Origin: Chloroflexia bacterium SDU3-3
Lineage (GTDB): Bacteria > Chloroflexota > Chloroflexia > Chloroflexales > Roseiflexaceae
Length of the DNA: 64,000 nucleotides
Direction of reading: 5' to 3'
Assembly: GCA_009268125.1 (NCBI GenBank)
Contig: WBOU01000007.1
Location: 310,001 to 374,000, forward strand
Each line of letters starts with the position of its first letter. Within the stretch, counting starts at the first letter, position 1. Under the pieces are notes generated by a model. The model was not told the origin of the DNA and did no database searches. It was given only the letters and a program-made list of their open reading frames with translations. Shown here one piece after another: positions 1 through 9,222 of the stretch. The translations under genes were made by a program, and so were the position numbers.

Positions 1-1
1 C

Positions 2-535
2 TACACCCAGGCGTTTGGCAACCTGGCCTACATCCTGAAGGCCCGCGTGCAGCTGCTGCGCGACATCGGCGCGGCGCTCAGCCCGTTCAACGCCTTCCTG
101 CTGCTGCAGGGCATCGAGACGCTGCCGCTGCGCATCGAGCGCCATAGCCAGAACGCCCTGGCGGTGGCCAGCTACCTCAAGGAGCACAGCAAGGTGGCCT
201 GGGTGAACTACCCCGGCCTGCCCGAGCACCCCAGCTACGAGCTGGCGCAGAAGTACTTCCCCAAGGGCCAGTCGGGCATCCTCGGCTTCGGCATCAAGGG
301 CGGGCGCGAGGCGGGCAAGAAGTTCATCGAGAACCTCAAGCTGTTCTCGCACCTGGCGAACATCGGCGACGCCAAGAGCCTAGCCATCCACCCGGCCACC
401 ACCACCCACAGCCAGCTGACCCCCGAGGAGCAGGGCCTGACCGGCGTGACCGACGACTACGTGCGCCTGTCGATCGGCCTGGAGACCATCGGCGACATCC
501 TGGCCGATCTGGATCAGGCGCTGGCGGCGGTGTAG
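2..535 (+). CDS. metY: O-acetylhomoserine sulfhydrylase (MetY), C-terminal part
   Basis: This is the 3' end of a PLP-dependent enzyme of the Cys/Met metabolism family; the gene begins before the window and the frame is open from base 2. The visible part (YTQAFGN...[28 protein letters not shown], then [18 protein letters not shown] near the end) is typical of O-acetylhomoserine aminocarboxypropyltransferases, which make homocysteine from O-acetylhomoserine and sulfide. The PLP lysine lies upstream, outside the window. metX follows on the same strand after about 55-90 bp and supplies its substrate, which supports the MetY call over a cystathionine enzyme. Confidence 0.93.
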   Translation, partial: YTQAFGNLAYILKARVQLLRDIGAALSPFNAFLLLQGIETLPLRIERHSQNALAVASYLKEHSKVAWVNYPGLPEHPSYELAQKYFPKGQSGILGFGIKGGREAGKKFIENLKLFSHLANIGDAKSLAIHPATTTHSQLTPEEQGLTGVTDDYVRLSIGLETIGDILADLDQALAAV

Positions 536-622
536 GGCGGCGACGCTGGGCGAAGGAACCAAACGATTAGCCGGGCGAGCGAGCCGCGCATGGGCGATGG
601 CTCGCTTTCCCACGTGATGCAT

Positions 623-1771
623 ATGACCGCAACTGCAGCCGCCCAGCGCCACGAGGGCGTCGGGCTTGTCGAGCGAAAATACGCCACCTGGACCGAGCCG
701 CTGGCCCTAGAGTGCGGGGCCGAGCTTAGCCCGCTGACGCTGGCCTACGAGACCTACGGCACGCTCAGCCCGCAGCGCGACAACGCCATCCTGCTGCTGC
801 ACGCGCTCTCGGGCGATGCGCACGCGGCGGGGCGGCACAGCGCCGCCGACCGCAAGCCGGGCTGGTGGGACAGCATGGTGGGGCCGGGGCGCCCATTCGA
901 TACCGACAAGTACTATGTGATCTGCTCGAATGTGCTGGGCGGCTGCCAGGGCAGCACCGGGCCATCCAGCATCAACCCGGCCACAGGGCGGCCCTACGGC
1001 GCGGCCTTCCCGGTCATTACCATCGGCGACATGGTGCGCGCGCAGGAGCGCCTGGTGGATCTGCTGGGCGTTGAGCGGCTGCTGGCGGTGGCCGGTGGCT
1101 CCATGGGCGGCTTCCAGGCGCTGGAGTGGGCCACGGCGCTGCCGCACCGCGTGCGCAGCGTGATCGCGATCGCCACCACCGCGCGCTCGTCGCCGCAGGC
1201 CATCGCCTGGAACAGCATCGGGCGGCGGGCGATCATGAGCGACCTGCGCTGGCGGAATGGCAGCTACTATGGGCACGAGGGGCCGGTGGATGGTCTGGCG
1301 GTGGCGCGCATGCTGGGGCATGTGACCTACCTCTCCGACCAGGCGTTCGAGGCGAAGTTTGGGCGCGAGTATCAGGATGGCTTTGGGCCGCGCTTCTCGC
1401 TCGAGTCGGAGTTTGCGGTGGAGAGCTACCTGGAGTACCAGGGGGCGATGTTCAACACGCGGTTCGATGCGAACTCGTATCTCTACATAACGAAGGCGAT
1501 CGACTACTGGGATCTGCCCGAGCGGCACGGCTCGCTGGAACACGCGCTGCGGCTGGGGGATGCGCCGCTGCTGCTGATCTCGTTCACGAGCGACTGGCTC
1601 TACCCGCCGAGCGACTCGCACGCGATCGCGCACGCCGCCCGCGCTGCTGGTAGGGCGGTCGAGCACCACGTGATTGAGTCGCGCGCGGGGCATGATTCGT
1701 TTCTGATCGATGAGGAAGAGCAGCGCCCGCTGATCACGCGGTTTCTGGCGCGGGCGGCGGCAAAAGAATAG
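623..1771 (+). CDS. metX: Homoserine O-acetyltransferase (MetX)
   Basis: Alpha/beta-hydrolase-fold acyltransferase that acetylates homoserine with acetyl-CoA in methionine synthesis. The nucleophile elbow GGSMGGFQ, the family segment [14 protein letters not shown] and the C-terminal GHDSFL with the catalytic His are all present; the protein has about 382 residues, normal for the family. The frame stays open upstream, with ATGs at 590, 617 and 623 and no convincing ribosome binding site before any of them. I chose 623 because homologues begin only a few residues before the VGLVERKY segment. It follows metY and the two are probably one operon. It could use succinyl-CoA, but the sequence resembles acetyl-type enzymes. 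Confidence 0.93.
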   Translation: MTATAAAQRHEGVGLVERKYATWTEPLALECGAELSPLTLAYETYGTLSPQRDNAILLLHALSGDAHAAGRHSAADRKPGWWDSMVGPGRPFDTDKYYVICSNVLGGCQGSTGPSSINPATGRPYGAAFPVITIGDMVRAQERLVDLLGVERLLAVAGGSMGGFQALEWATALPHRVRSVIAIATTARSSPQAIAWNSIGRRAIMSDLRWRNGSYYGHEGPVDGLAVARMLGHVTYLSDQAFEAKFGREYQDGFGPRFSLESEFAVESYLEYQGAMFNTRFDANSYLYITKAIDYWDLPERHGSLEHALRLGDAPLLLISFTSDWLYPPSDSHAIAHAARAAGRAVEHHVIESRAGHDSFLIDEEEQRPLITRFLARAAAKE

Positions 1772-1814
1772 CGCGTGCCCTGGCGCAGGTACCACTCTGC
1801 GCCCCAGGCACGCG
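1771..1814 (+). terminator. Hairpin after metX
   Basis: A long imperfect inverted repeat (GCGCGTGCC...GGCACGCGC with an inner CTGGCGCAG/CTGCGCCCCAG pair) begins at the metX stop codon. There is no T-run after it, so it may be a stability hairpin or a Rho-assisted site instead of a true intrinsic terminator. Confidence 0.5.
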
Positions 1815-2298
1815 CCCCGGATAAGAGCCCCCAGCGTTGTTCGTCTTGTCCACGCATCCGCAGCAAGGCTACATCTAGGCTTCCTGCGTGGAGGCCCGGC
1901 TTCCAGCGCTGATGTTGCCGCCGTGCCAGCTTTTCCACCCAGGCATCGCTCGCAGAAGCACCGAGGCGCAATATGATGCATGCCGTGACGGTGGGAGCTT
2001 TGCCTAGCATGCTCATGTTCAGACAGCACAGCATCCAGCTGGTCCCGCACCAGCCCGGCGCTTGCGTATCGGTCTCCTCGCGGCGGGGCCGCCCCGCGAC
2101 GTTTCACCCGATTTATGGTCGGCTTCTTCTCCTCTAAGATACGCCGCCACTCACCTACTTGTGAGCTATTGCCTTGTTGTGTATGTGCTTCCCAAGATCG
2201 GTTGCTTGGGGGCTATGCGCTGATAATAGCACTGCAGCTTGGCGGTATCAACCTCTCTATCGATATTTAACGATTGAAGAGCGATTCTGCGGCGCTGG
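1815..2298. other. Non-coding gap between metX and the carotenoid desaturase
   Basis: About 480 bases between the 3' ends of metX and the minus-strand desaturase. Frames crossing it look like antisense shadows. The stretch near 2220-2290 is AT-richer than its surroundings, but I found no convincing promoter, RNA fold or gene. Confidence 0.4.
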
Positions 2299-3765
2299 TT
2301 AGAGATCGCGCAGCACGCGGCTGGCCACCGCACGCCCTGAGAGCAGCACCAGCGGGATGCCGCCGCCTGGGTGGGTGCCGCCGCCCACGAAGTAGAGGCC
2401 GCCCAGGCCCCTGGCGCGCAGCGGCGGGCGCAGGAACGCGCTAAACGGCGAGTTGGATGCCAGGCCGTAGATGCTGCCGCCCGGCGCATTGTAGCGCGCG
2501 GCGAAGTCGTCGGGGGTGAGGATCTGCTCGTAGGCGATGTGCGCACCCAGATCATCCAGCCCCATGCGCTCCAGCTTGGCGATGATGGTATCGCGGTAGC
2601 CCTGGGCCTCGCGCAGCCAGCGGGTGCGGCCCGAGGATGGGGCATTGACCAGCACGAACATGTTGGTGTGGCCAGCGGGCGCGTGGGATGGGTCGGCCAG
2701 GGCGGTGGCGCAGATGTAGATGGTGGGGTCGGGCGCGGGGACGCGGTGGCGGAACAGCGCCTGGAACTCGGCGGGGTAGTCGGCGGAGAAGAAGATGTTG
2801 TGGTGGCGCAGCTGGGGGTAGCGGCGGTCGACGCCCAGCAGCAGCACGAAGCCGCTGGTGGCCAGTTCGTGGCGGGCCAGCCGGGCCGCTGTGCCCGCGC
2901 CACCGGGGATGAGCCGCTCGTAGGCGTAGCGCGGGTCGGCGTTCACCACCACCGCGCGCGCGGGGATGCGCTGGCCCATGGCCCGCACGCCCACGGCGCG
3001 TCCACCGCGCAGCAGCACCTCATCCACTGGCGCACTGGTGTGGATCTCCACCCCCAGCTCGCGGGCCAGCGCGGCGATGGCCTGCACCAGGGCGTACATG
3101 CCGCCGCGCACATACCAGCCGCCCTCGGCTAGCTCGATGTAGGCGATCAGGTTGAAGGTGGCCGGGGCCAGGTAGGGCGAGGATCCGTTGTAGGTGGCGT
3201 AGCGGTTGAAGACCTGGCGCAGGTGGGGGCTGGCGAAGAACGAGCGCACCGCCTGATCGACGGTGCGCATGGGGTCGATCTTCCACGTATCGCGCAGCAG
3301 CTCGGGGCGCACGAGGTCGCGCAGGCCGTCGAAGGGGTTGAGCAGGAATGGCTCGGCCACGGCGCTATAGATCCGCTCGCCGTAGCGCATGAAGCGCAGC
3401 AGCGCCGCGACGTCGCGCGGCTCTAGTCGGCGGATCTCGTCTAGCAGCAGCGGCAGCGACTGGTGCGCGTCAAACTGCGTGCCGTCGGGCCAGCGGTAGC
3501 GGCAGGTGATCTCCAGCGGCTCAAGGGTGATATAATCGTCCAGCCGCCTGCCCGCCGCCGCGAAGAGCTGGCGCGCAACCCATGGCATGGTCATCAGCGA
3601 GGGGCCGATATCGAAGGTGTAGCCCTCGGCCTGCACCGCGCTGGCCTTGCCGCCGAGCGTGGCATTTTTCTCGAACAGGCGCACATGCCGCCCCGCCAGG
3701 GCTAGGTGGATGGCCGCCGCGAGGCCGCCCAGCCCCCCGCCCACAATAATCGTTGGCTCGCTCAT
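2299..3765 (-). CDS. Phytoene desaturase-family FAD oxidoreductase (CrtI type)
   Basis: Carotenoid-pathway flavoprotein of the phytoene dehydrogenase family, 488 residues. An N-terminal dinucleotide-binding motif GGGLGGLAAAI (residues 8-18) is followed by LFEKNATLGGKASA, and the C-terminus carries the signature YFVGGGTHPGGGIPLVLLSG. The start at 3765 (MSEPT) is preceded by an AAAGAA site; upstream codons in frame are not homologous. It could act as a phytoene desaturase, a carotene desaturase or a later-step CrtD/CrtO-like enzyme; sequence alone does not decide. It is divergent from two GT87 transferases with a gap of only 39 bp. Confidence 0.85.
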   Translation of the reverse strand: MSEPTIIVGGGLGGLAAAIHLALAGRHVRLFEKNATLGGKASAVQAEGYTFDIGPSLMTMPWVARQLFAAAGRRLDDYITLEPLEITCRYRWPDGTQFDAHQSLPLLLDEIRRLEPRDVAALLRFMRYGERIYSAVAEPFLLNPFDGLRDLVRPELLRDTWKIDPMRTVDQAVRSFFASPHLRQVFNRYATYNGSSPYLAPATFNLIAYIELAEGGWYVRGGMYALVQAIAALARELGVEIHTSAPVDEVLLRGGRAVGVRAMGQRIPARAVVVNADPRYAYERLIPGGAGTAARLARHELATSGFVLLLGVDRRYPQLRHHNIFFSADYPAEFQALFRHRVPAPDPTIYICATALADPSHAPAGHTNMFVLVNAPSSGRTRWLREAQGYRDTIIAKLERMGLDDLGAHIAYEQILTPDDFAARYNAPGGSIYGLASNSPFSAFLRPPLRARGLGGLYFVGGGTHPGGGIPLVLLSGRAVASRVLRDL

Positions 3766-3804
3766 CGTGTTCTTTCTTTTTTCAAGCACAGGCTGGTACG
3801 AACT

Positions 3805-4893
3805 ATGCACCTTCTTCGACAGCGCGACTTCCAGCTGCGATTGCTGATTGGCATTTTGGTGCTCGCTGGGGCGCTCTACTGCACAAGCTTTTTTCCCTAC
3901 ACGGATGCCATGCAGGACTACGCTGCCGCGTGGGGGCATTGGCACGGCTACTCCTCTAACGATAGCACACCCAAGCTGATGGCACTGTGTTGCTCTGACT
4001 TCTATCCCCCCGACCGTATCCCGCAGACCGCCCATCCTCCGCTGGCGACAGTGCTTTTTCTGCCGCTCGCATTGCTTTCGTGGAAGCAGGCCCAGCTGGT
4101 ATGGCTGCTGCTGAGTTGGCTGATCATGATCTGGGGCTGGCAGGCACTGAAGATACCTCCGCTGTCATGCCTGCTGACCGCGACCTTCTGGCTGGTGGTA
4201 CTCATCCTTGGCGGGCTTGAGGCGGCGATGTTCGGCCTGGTCGCCTTGTCTCTGCTGTGGAAGGATCGCTCTGAGCTTGGATCAGGGGTGGCAATTGGGC
4301 TGGCGGCGGCGCTCAAGCTCTACCCTGTGCTGTTCATCTTTGGGATGTGGGTAGCGGGGCGGCGCAGGGCGGCGGTGGCCGCTGCCGCAGCTGGGGCGCT
4401 GGCCACCATGCTCTCCGAGCTGGTGTTGGGTTTGGGCACCACCGCAGGCTGGCTGGCCTACACCCCGCAGAACACGCTGGTGCAGGTGCGCGACATCCGT
4501 AACCTCTCGGTGGTGCGCATCCTGTGGACTGTGCTGCCGAGCCTCTCGCCGATGCTTACCTCGCTGGCGGTGATCACGATCTTTATTGCGCTGACGTATG
4601 GGGCGATCCGGCGCAGCGAGGGGGTGAGGCCGCTGATCCCCACGATGCTGGCGGGCGCGTCGATCTGCTGGGAGCAGTATCTAGTGCTGCTGGCGCTGAA
4701 TCCGATAGGGAAAATCGAGCAGATCTGCCTGGCTATCTCGAGCATCATTATCTCACTTGTATGGCTACAGGTCATTCCCAGCGACAATCTTGCCCCAATC
4801 GGCTACGGGCCGCTCTTCCTTGTGCTGCTGCTCTCGTGGTATCGTCAGCGCCAGGCCAGCATGGCGGGCGCTGTTGTTGCATCAAAGCTATGA
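3805..4893 (+). CDS. GT87-type (DUF2029) membrane glycosyltransferase, first of a pair
   Basis: Polytopic membrane protein of 362 residues, with an N-terminal membrane helix (LLIGILVLAGALY) followed by many more. The AHPPLATVLFLPLALLSW segment and the GLAAALKLYPVLF motif are hallmarks of GT87/DUF2029 transferases, which use polyprenyl-phosphate sugars on the outer face of the membrane. I start it at 3805; the frame continues upstream through the desaturase start without homology. Its stop overlaps the next start (ATGA), so the two paralogues are translationally coupled. Acceptor and sugar are unknown. Confidence 0.72.
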   Translation: MHLLRQRDFQLRLLIGILVLAGALYCTSFFPYTDAMQDYAAAWGHWHGYSSNDSTPKLMALCCSDFYPPDRIPQTAHPPLATVLFLPLALLSWKQAQLVWLLLSWLIMIWGWQALKIPPLSCLLTATFWLVVLILGGLEAAMFGLVALSLLWKDRSELGSGVAIGLAAALKLYPVLFIFGMWVAGRRRAAVAAAAAGALATMLSELVLGLGTTAGWLAYTPQNTLVQVRDIRNLSVVRILWTVLPSLSPMLTSLAVITIFIALTYGAIRRSEGVRPLIPTMLAGASICWEQYLVLLALNPIGKIEQICLAISSIIISLVWLQVIPSDNLAPIGYGPLFLVLLLSWYRQRQASMAGAVVASKL

Positions 4894-6131
4894 TTACTAC
4901 GCTCTTGCGCCAACCCAGGCGGCTGAATCTGCTGTGCTGCCTGCTTGCTGCGCTGTGGCTCGCCCTGCTCGCGTCGGTCCTGACGTATGATGTCGATGAC
5001 TTTAAGCAACTGCGCCGAGGCGCGGTTGACCTGATTGAGCAAGGCAACCCCTACGCCAACCGTGAGCTGCTGGTGGAGACCTCGAAGCCTGGGCAGTCGG
5101 ATGATGGCAATGAGCAGGGCTTCAAGTATACGCCGGTCTTTGCCTACCTGTTCCGCCCGTTTGGCATGGTGAGCCACGCGCTGGGCCAGCGGATCTGGTT
5201 TGGGGTGAACCTGCTGGCGCTGGCCGGGCTGATCGCGGCGTGCCTGCAGCTGGCCCCCGCGCAGCTGGCGCGGCGCTACTGGGGCGTGCTGGCGCTGCTG
5301 GTGGCGCTGGCCCCGCCCACGCGGCTGAGCCTGCAGCTTGGGCAGACCAGCATCGTGATGGCGCTGCTGCTGGTGGCGGCCTATCTGTTCTGGAATACGC
5401 GCTCAGCCTTGAGCGGGATCTTTCTCGCATTGGCTACCATCGTGAAGCTCTACCCCGGGCTGATGGGCGTGTACGCGCTGGTGCGCGGGCCGCGCCGCGT
5501 GGCCTGGTGGGCTGTGGCGGCGGGACTGCTGCTGCTGGCGATCTTCCTGCCATTCTACGGCATCGATCACTACCGGATCTTTGCGTCCACGGTGATTACC
5601 AGCAGTAATCACCCCTATGGTGCCGAGTTCAACCTCTCGTTTCATGGCTTCTGGACGCGCCTGCTGGTGGCGAACCCCTACTCGCGGCCGCTTTTCGACG
5701 CACCTCTGCTGGCTCGCGCGCTGACGATCGTGTGCTCGGGCGGGCTGCTGGCGCTGTGCGCCGATGCCGTGCGCCGCGTGGATGACGAGCGTAAGCGGCT
5801 GCCGGAGTACTGCTTGTGGCTGTGTGCCATGCTGCTGCTCTCACCGATCAACGGGTCGTATAACTCGGTGCTGCTGCTGCTGCCGGGGTTGGTGCTGCTG
5901 CGCTATGTGGAGCAGACGCGCGACCGCAGCATCCGAGCGTGGCTGGTACTGGGCAGCGCGCTGGCGGTATGGCCTGCGGGTTGGACTGATGGCATGCCAC
6001 TGCTGTATAACGGGCTGCATATCGGCCTAGGCGTACTGCTGCTCACACCTGGGATCTATGGTATTGTGATCTACTGCGGTGTGCTCTACGCTGTGATCCG
6101 CAGGCCGTGGCCAGCTGCCCCCGCCGCCTAG
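4890..6131 (+). CDS. GT87-type (DUF2029) membrane glycosyltransferase, second of a pair
   Basis: Polytopic membrane protein of 413 residues, paralogous to its upstream neighbour. It has the same N-terminal helix, a periplasmic-type loop with FKYTPVFAYLFRPFG, and LATIVKLYPGLMGVYALV matching the KLYP motif of the family. The ATG overlaps the stop of the previous gene by four bases. The 3' end overlaps the stop of the convergent oxidoreductase by four bases. Two coupled GT87 genes beside a carotenoid enzyme invite the guess that they decorate a lipid or carotenoid, but nothing in the sequence fixes the acceptor. Confidence 0.75.
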   Translation: MITTLLRQPRRLNLLCCLLAALWLALLASVLTYDVDDFKQLRRGAVDLIEQGNPYANRELLVETSKPGQSDDGNEQGFKYTPVFAYLFRPFGMVSHALGQRIWFGVNLLALAGLIAACLQLAPAQLARRYWGVLALLVALAPPTRLSLQLGQTSIVMALLLVAAYLFWNTRSALSGIFLALATIVKLYPGLMGVYALVRGPRRVAWWAVAAGLLLLAIFLPFYGIDHYRIFASTVITSSNHPYGAEFNLSFHGFWTRLLVANPYSRPLFDAPLLARALTIVCSGGLLALCADAVRRVDDERKRLPEYCLWLCAMLLLSPINGSYNSVLLLLPGLVLLRYVEQTRDRSIRAWLVLGSALAVWPAGWTDGMPLLYNGLHIGLGVLLLTPGIYGIVIYCGVLYAVIRRPWPAAPAA

Positions 6132-6523
6132 GCATCGGCTGGCTCGAAGGCCAGGTAGACCCGGCTCTCGGTGCTGCCGCGCAGCTTGGCGAATACGTCG
6201 AAGAGGCGCTTCTGCCAGCCGTATTTTTTGTCCAGCGCCTGGCTGGCCTGCGCGGCCTCGGCGGCACCCAGGATGCGGCCCTGGGCGGGCACCGGCTGGC
6301 CCAGCGGCTCGCCTCGGCGGGTGGCCGGGGCCAGCTGCGCCATGGGGTTGGCCCGCAGCCGCTTGACCTTGCCCGAGCCATCCTGGGTGACGACATAGAG
6401 CGTGGCGCCGACCTGGGCGAACCAGACCGGCGTGACCACCGCCGCGCCGCTTTTGCGGTAGGTGGTGAGGTTTACAAACTCGTGGCCCTGAAGGGTGGGG
6501 AAAGCCTCGGCCCTGGCTGTCAT
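6128..6523 (-). CDS. PPOX-class F420-dependent oxidoreductase-like protein
   Basis: Small split-barrel flavin/deazaflavin-binding protein of 131 residues in the pyridoxamine-5'-phosphate oxidase-like superfamily. The order FVNLTTYRKSGAAVVTPVWF, then LYVVTQDGSGKVKRLRANP, then SRVYLAFEP resembles the Rv2061-type F420-binding subgroup. The start at 6523 (MTARAEAF) has GGAGG eight bases upstream; the in-frame ATG at 6541 would place that site inside the gene. The substrate is unknown. Confidence 0.75.
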   Translation of the reverse strand: MTARAEAFPTLQGHEFVNLTTYRKSGAAVVTPVWFAQVGATLYVVTQDGSGKVKRLRANPMAQLAPATRRGEPLGQPVPAQGRILGAAEAAQASQALDKKYGWQKRLFDVFAKLRGSTESRVYLAFEPADA

Positions 6524-6544
6524 GGTCGTATCCTCCGACAAACG

Positions 6545-6586
6545 CAGAAAGCGGCGGCTGGCACACTGCGCAGCCGCCGCTTTCTG
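6545..6586 (-). terminator. Terminator of the two-component operon
   Basis: A perfect 16-bp stem (CAGAAAGCGGCGGCTG paired with CAGCCGCCGCTTTCTG) lies 15 bases past the stop of the response regulator on the minus strand, with only a short T-rich tail. Confidence 0.75.
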
Positions 6587-6600
6587 TACGCTGTGGGGCG

Positions 6601-7392
6601 CTATTCGGTTTGCAGCATGTAGCCCATGCTGCGGATGCTCACCAGCATCACGCCGGTGGCCCCGGTGGACTCCAGCTTGTGGCGCAGCCGGGCGATGTGG
6701 GGGCGCAGCAGGGCGCGGGCCTCGTCCTCGGGCTGGGCGCGGCCATAGACCGCCTCGGAGAGCACCGAGTAGCTGAGGGCGGTGTCGGGCTGCTGCGAGA
6801 GCGCGGTGAGCAGCGAGAACTCGGTGCGGGTGAGCGAGAGGCTATGCCCGCCCAGCGTCACGCCGTGGCGGCGCAGGTCGAGCACCAGCGGCCCCACCTC
6901 GATCCGATCCGAGCTGCCGCCAGCGGGCTGCAGATCCAGGCCGCCGCCGCTCTCGATGATCCCGAGCGCGCGGGCGCTCTCGCTGATGCGCTGCAGCAGG
7001 TCGGTGCGCTGGATGGATGCGCGGCGGCGGGTCAGGCCGCGCTCAACCCGCTCGCGGATGTCGTGTACCTGGGCGGGCTTGAGCAGGTAGTCGTAGGCAC
7101 CGTGGCGTAGCGCGGCGATGGCGCTGTTGATCGAGCCGTGGGCGGTGAGCAGGATGACCTCGGTGGCGGGCCAGCGCTGCTTGATCTCTTGCAGCAGCTC
7201 GATGCCATCGATGTCGCCGAGCCGCAGGTCGAGCAGCACCATGTCGAACTCCACATCGATAATGTGCTCGCGCGCCTCGGCCCCCGACCCGACCGACTGC
7301 ACACGGTACCCGCTGGAACGCAACGCGGCCTCTAGCATCATTCGCACTGAGGGTTCATCATCGACTATCAGAATACGAACCGGCTGAGTCAT
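6601..7392 (-). CDS. Response regulator: receiver domain plus winged-helix DNA-binding domain
   Basis: Cytoplasmic transcription factor of 263 residues. The receiver domain (about 1-120) has D11/D12, phospho-acceptor D55 (LLDLRLGDIDG), T83 and K105, and the segment GAYDYLLKP is typical of NtrC-like receivers. After a linker of about 40 residues, an OmpR-type winged helix (about 165-262; LTRTEFSLLTALSQQP... and a terminal RSMGYMLQTE) binds DNA. It lies 13 bases downstream of the histidine kinase stop and is presumably its cognate partner. No sigma54 ATPase domain is present, so the NtrC-like receiver is joined to a different output. Confidence 0.9.
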   Translation of the reverse strand: MTQPVRILIVDDEPSVRMMLEAALRSSGYRVQSVGSGAEAREHIIDVEFDMVLLDLRLGDIDGIELLQEIKQRWPATEVILLTAHGSINSAIAALRHGAYDYLLKPAQVHDIRERVERGLTRRRASIQRTDLLQRISESARALGIIESGGGLDLQPAGGSSDRIEVGPLVLDLRRHGVTLGGHSLSLTRTEFSLLTALSQQPDTALSYSVLSEAVYGRAQPEDEARALLRPHIARLRHKLESTGATGVMLVSIRSMGYMLQTE

Positions 7393-7405
7393 AGACGTAC
7401 GCTCC

Positions 7406-8932
7406 TTATGCTTCTACAGGCAGAGTGATCGTGAAGGTGGTTCCCTCTCCCACAGTGCTGGTGACTGAGATCCGCCCCATATGACGCTCGATAATTGCCT
7501 TGCTGGTGTAGAGGCCAAGTCCCATCCCGCGCTCTTTGGTGGTGTTGAGCCCATCGAACAGGTGCGGGAGCTGATCGGCGGCGATGCCCACGCCGGTGTC
7601 GGCCACGACGATATCGATCACGCTGCCAAGGTTGGCCTCGTCGCGCGTGCGCGTGCTGACCCGCAGCTCGCCGCCGCCCTTCATGGCGTCGATGGCGTTG
7701 AGCACCAGGTTGAGCAGCACCTGCTTGATCTGGTCGGCTACGCAGGCGACCTGGGGCAGCGACGGGTCGAGGCTGCGCGCTGCCCGCACGTGGTAGCGCT
7801 CCATCTGCTTGCCGGTGAGGAGGAGTACGTTTTCGATCAGTTCGTTGATGTCGACCGGGGCAACCACATCGGCGCGCGGGCGGTAGAGGTCGCGCAGGCG
7901 GGCGATCACCTGCACGATCCGCTCGATCTCATCCTCGGCGAGCTGCAGGAACTGGAGGTTGGGCAGGCTTTCGTCGCACTGCTCGAGGAAGAGCGAGAGG
8001 AAGCCCTGGATGGCCTGCAGCGGGTTGCCGACCTCGTGGGCGATGCTGGCGGCCAGCTGGCCGATGGCGGCTAGGCGCTCGGCGCGCACCAGCTGGGTCT
8101 GCAGCGACACGCGCTCGGTGATGTCCTCCCAGACCTCGACCGCCTGCACGGGGCGCTCGTCGGCGTCGAAGAGCGGGAATCCGCTGACCTCAAGCAGGGT
8201 CTGCCCGCCGTCGGCGCGCTGCACCATGCGCCGCGTGTGGGCGGCCTGGCCGCTGAATAGTGTCTTGCTGGCGGGCGAGTCGGGCCAGGCCCCGATGGCG
8301 GCGCTGTAGTGCATGCCCACCAGCGCGGCGGGGTCTAGCCCCACCCGATCCGAGATCGCGCGGTTGGCGGCCAGCACGGTGCCGTCGGCATCCAGCAGCA
8401 CCAGGCCCATGGGGATGCTGTCGATCACGCCCCGTATCAGGTTGCGGCTCACCTGGATCTCGCGCACCCTGGCGCGCTCGGCGATCTCCTCGGCCTGCAG
8501 CTGGGCGGCGGCCAGCCGCCGCGCGGCATCCAGCGCCTCGGCGGCCAGCTGGGCGGCGGCCAGCACCTGCTGCGGATCGAATGGGGACTCGGCGGCGAAC
8601 ACGAGGATGGCCGAGCCGAGGTGGCGGCTGCCGTTCATCAGTGGGATGGCCAGGGCGGGCAGGCCATCGACCTGCACCTGCACCGGCTCGGCGCTCGCCC
8701 GCGTGCGGCGCAGCAGCGGCGAGATGTCCTTCGAGCGGGCTGGCGGCAGATCGCTCGCGCCGACGGCCAGCAGCAGGCGCGGGCTGCGCCCGGCATTGCC
8801 CACCAGCGATATATAGCATGCCTGCCCCCCAACTGCGCGCACAAGCCGCGAGGCTATTTGCTCGGCGCTTGTGTAAAGCGATGTTGTTTCTGGGAGCGGG
8901 ATGGCGGATTGAGGCGATGTACGCTGTCTCAC
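7406..8932 (-). CDS. Sensor histidine kinase (GAF-PAS-HisKA-HATPase)
   Basis: Protein of about 508 residues without obvious membrane helices, so probably cytosolic. It has an N-terminal GAF-like domain (about 15-150), a short coiled linker, a PAS domain (about 165-275; IPMGLVLLDADGTVLAANRA), a dimerisation/phosphoacceptor helix with His in SIAHEVGNPLQAIQGF, and a HATPase with N box (LNLVLNAIDAM), DTGVGI and GMGLGLYTSKAIIERH. The HisKA/HATPase type is NtrB-like. I chose the GTG at 8932 because a good promoter lies about 60 bases upstream; the frame is open to 9076. The signal is unknown. Confidence 0.88.
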   Translation of the reverse strand: MRQRTSPQSAIPLPETTSLYTSAEQIASRLVRAVGGQACYISLVGNAGRSPRLLLAVGASDLPPARSKDISPLLRRTRASAEPVQVQVDGLPALAIPLMNGSRHLGSAILVFAAESPFDPQQVLAAAQLAAEALDAARRLAAAQLQAEEIAERARVREIQVSRNLIRGVIDSIPMGLVLLDADGTVLAANRAISDRVGLDPAALVGMHYSAAIGAWPDSPASKTLFSGQAAHTRRMVQRADGGQTLLEVSGFPLFDADERPVQAVEVWEDITERVSLQTQLVRAERLAAIGQLAASIAHEVGNPLQAIQGFLSLFLEQCDESLPNLQFLQLAEDEIERIVQVIARLRDLYRPRADVVAPVDINELIENVLLLTGKQMERYHVRAARSLDPSLPQVACVADQIKQVLLNLVLNAIDAMKGGGELRVSTRTRDEANLGSVIDIVVADTGVGIAADQLPHLFDGLNTTKERGMGLGLYTSKAIIERHMGRISVTSTVGEGTTFTITLPVEA

Positions 8933-8989
8933 GGTGATACCTAATAATGCACATCCACTACAGCAGCGTGGTATGATGCCGGTGTTTTT

Positions 8990-9018
8990 ATTGTTGCATT
9001 TTGTATACATCTTGTCAA
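8990..9018 (-). promoter_or_regulatory. Sigma-A-type promoter of the two-component operon
   Basis: Reading the minus strand: TTGACA (9018-9013), a 17-base spacer, then AACAAT (8995-8990). It would give a leader of about 50 nt to the GTG at 8932. Confidence 0.6.
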
Positions 9019-9222
9019 GAGATTGTGCCCGATGTTTGGTCGTACCTATGCAGAAACTATGATCGCGTCTCGGCAATCTTCTTTGCGCTACGAACTATTG
9101 GGATTCAGCTGCTCGCCTCCCACCTCACTGGGGTGCGGCGATTTTTATACCGTGTGTAAGGTATATCTGCTCGCTGGCCAAACGGCGTTTGGTGCGTCAA
9201 ACTATTTGCAGGAGAAAAGACC

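Noticed and set aside
536-622. SAM or other methionine riboswitch between metY and metX
   Set aside because: The gap is under 90 bases and shows no conserved core or multi-stem fold.
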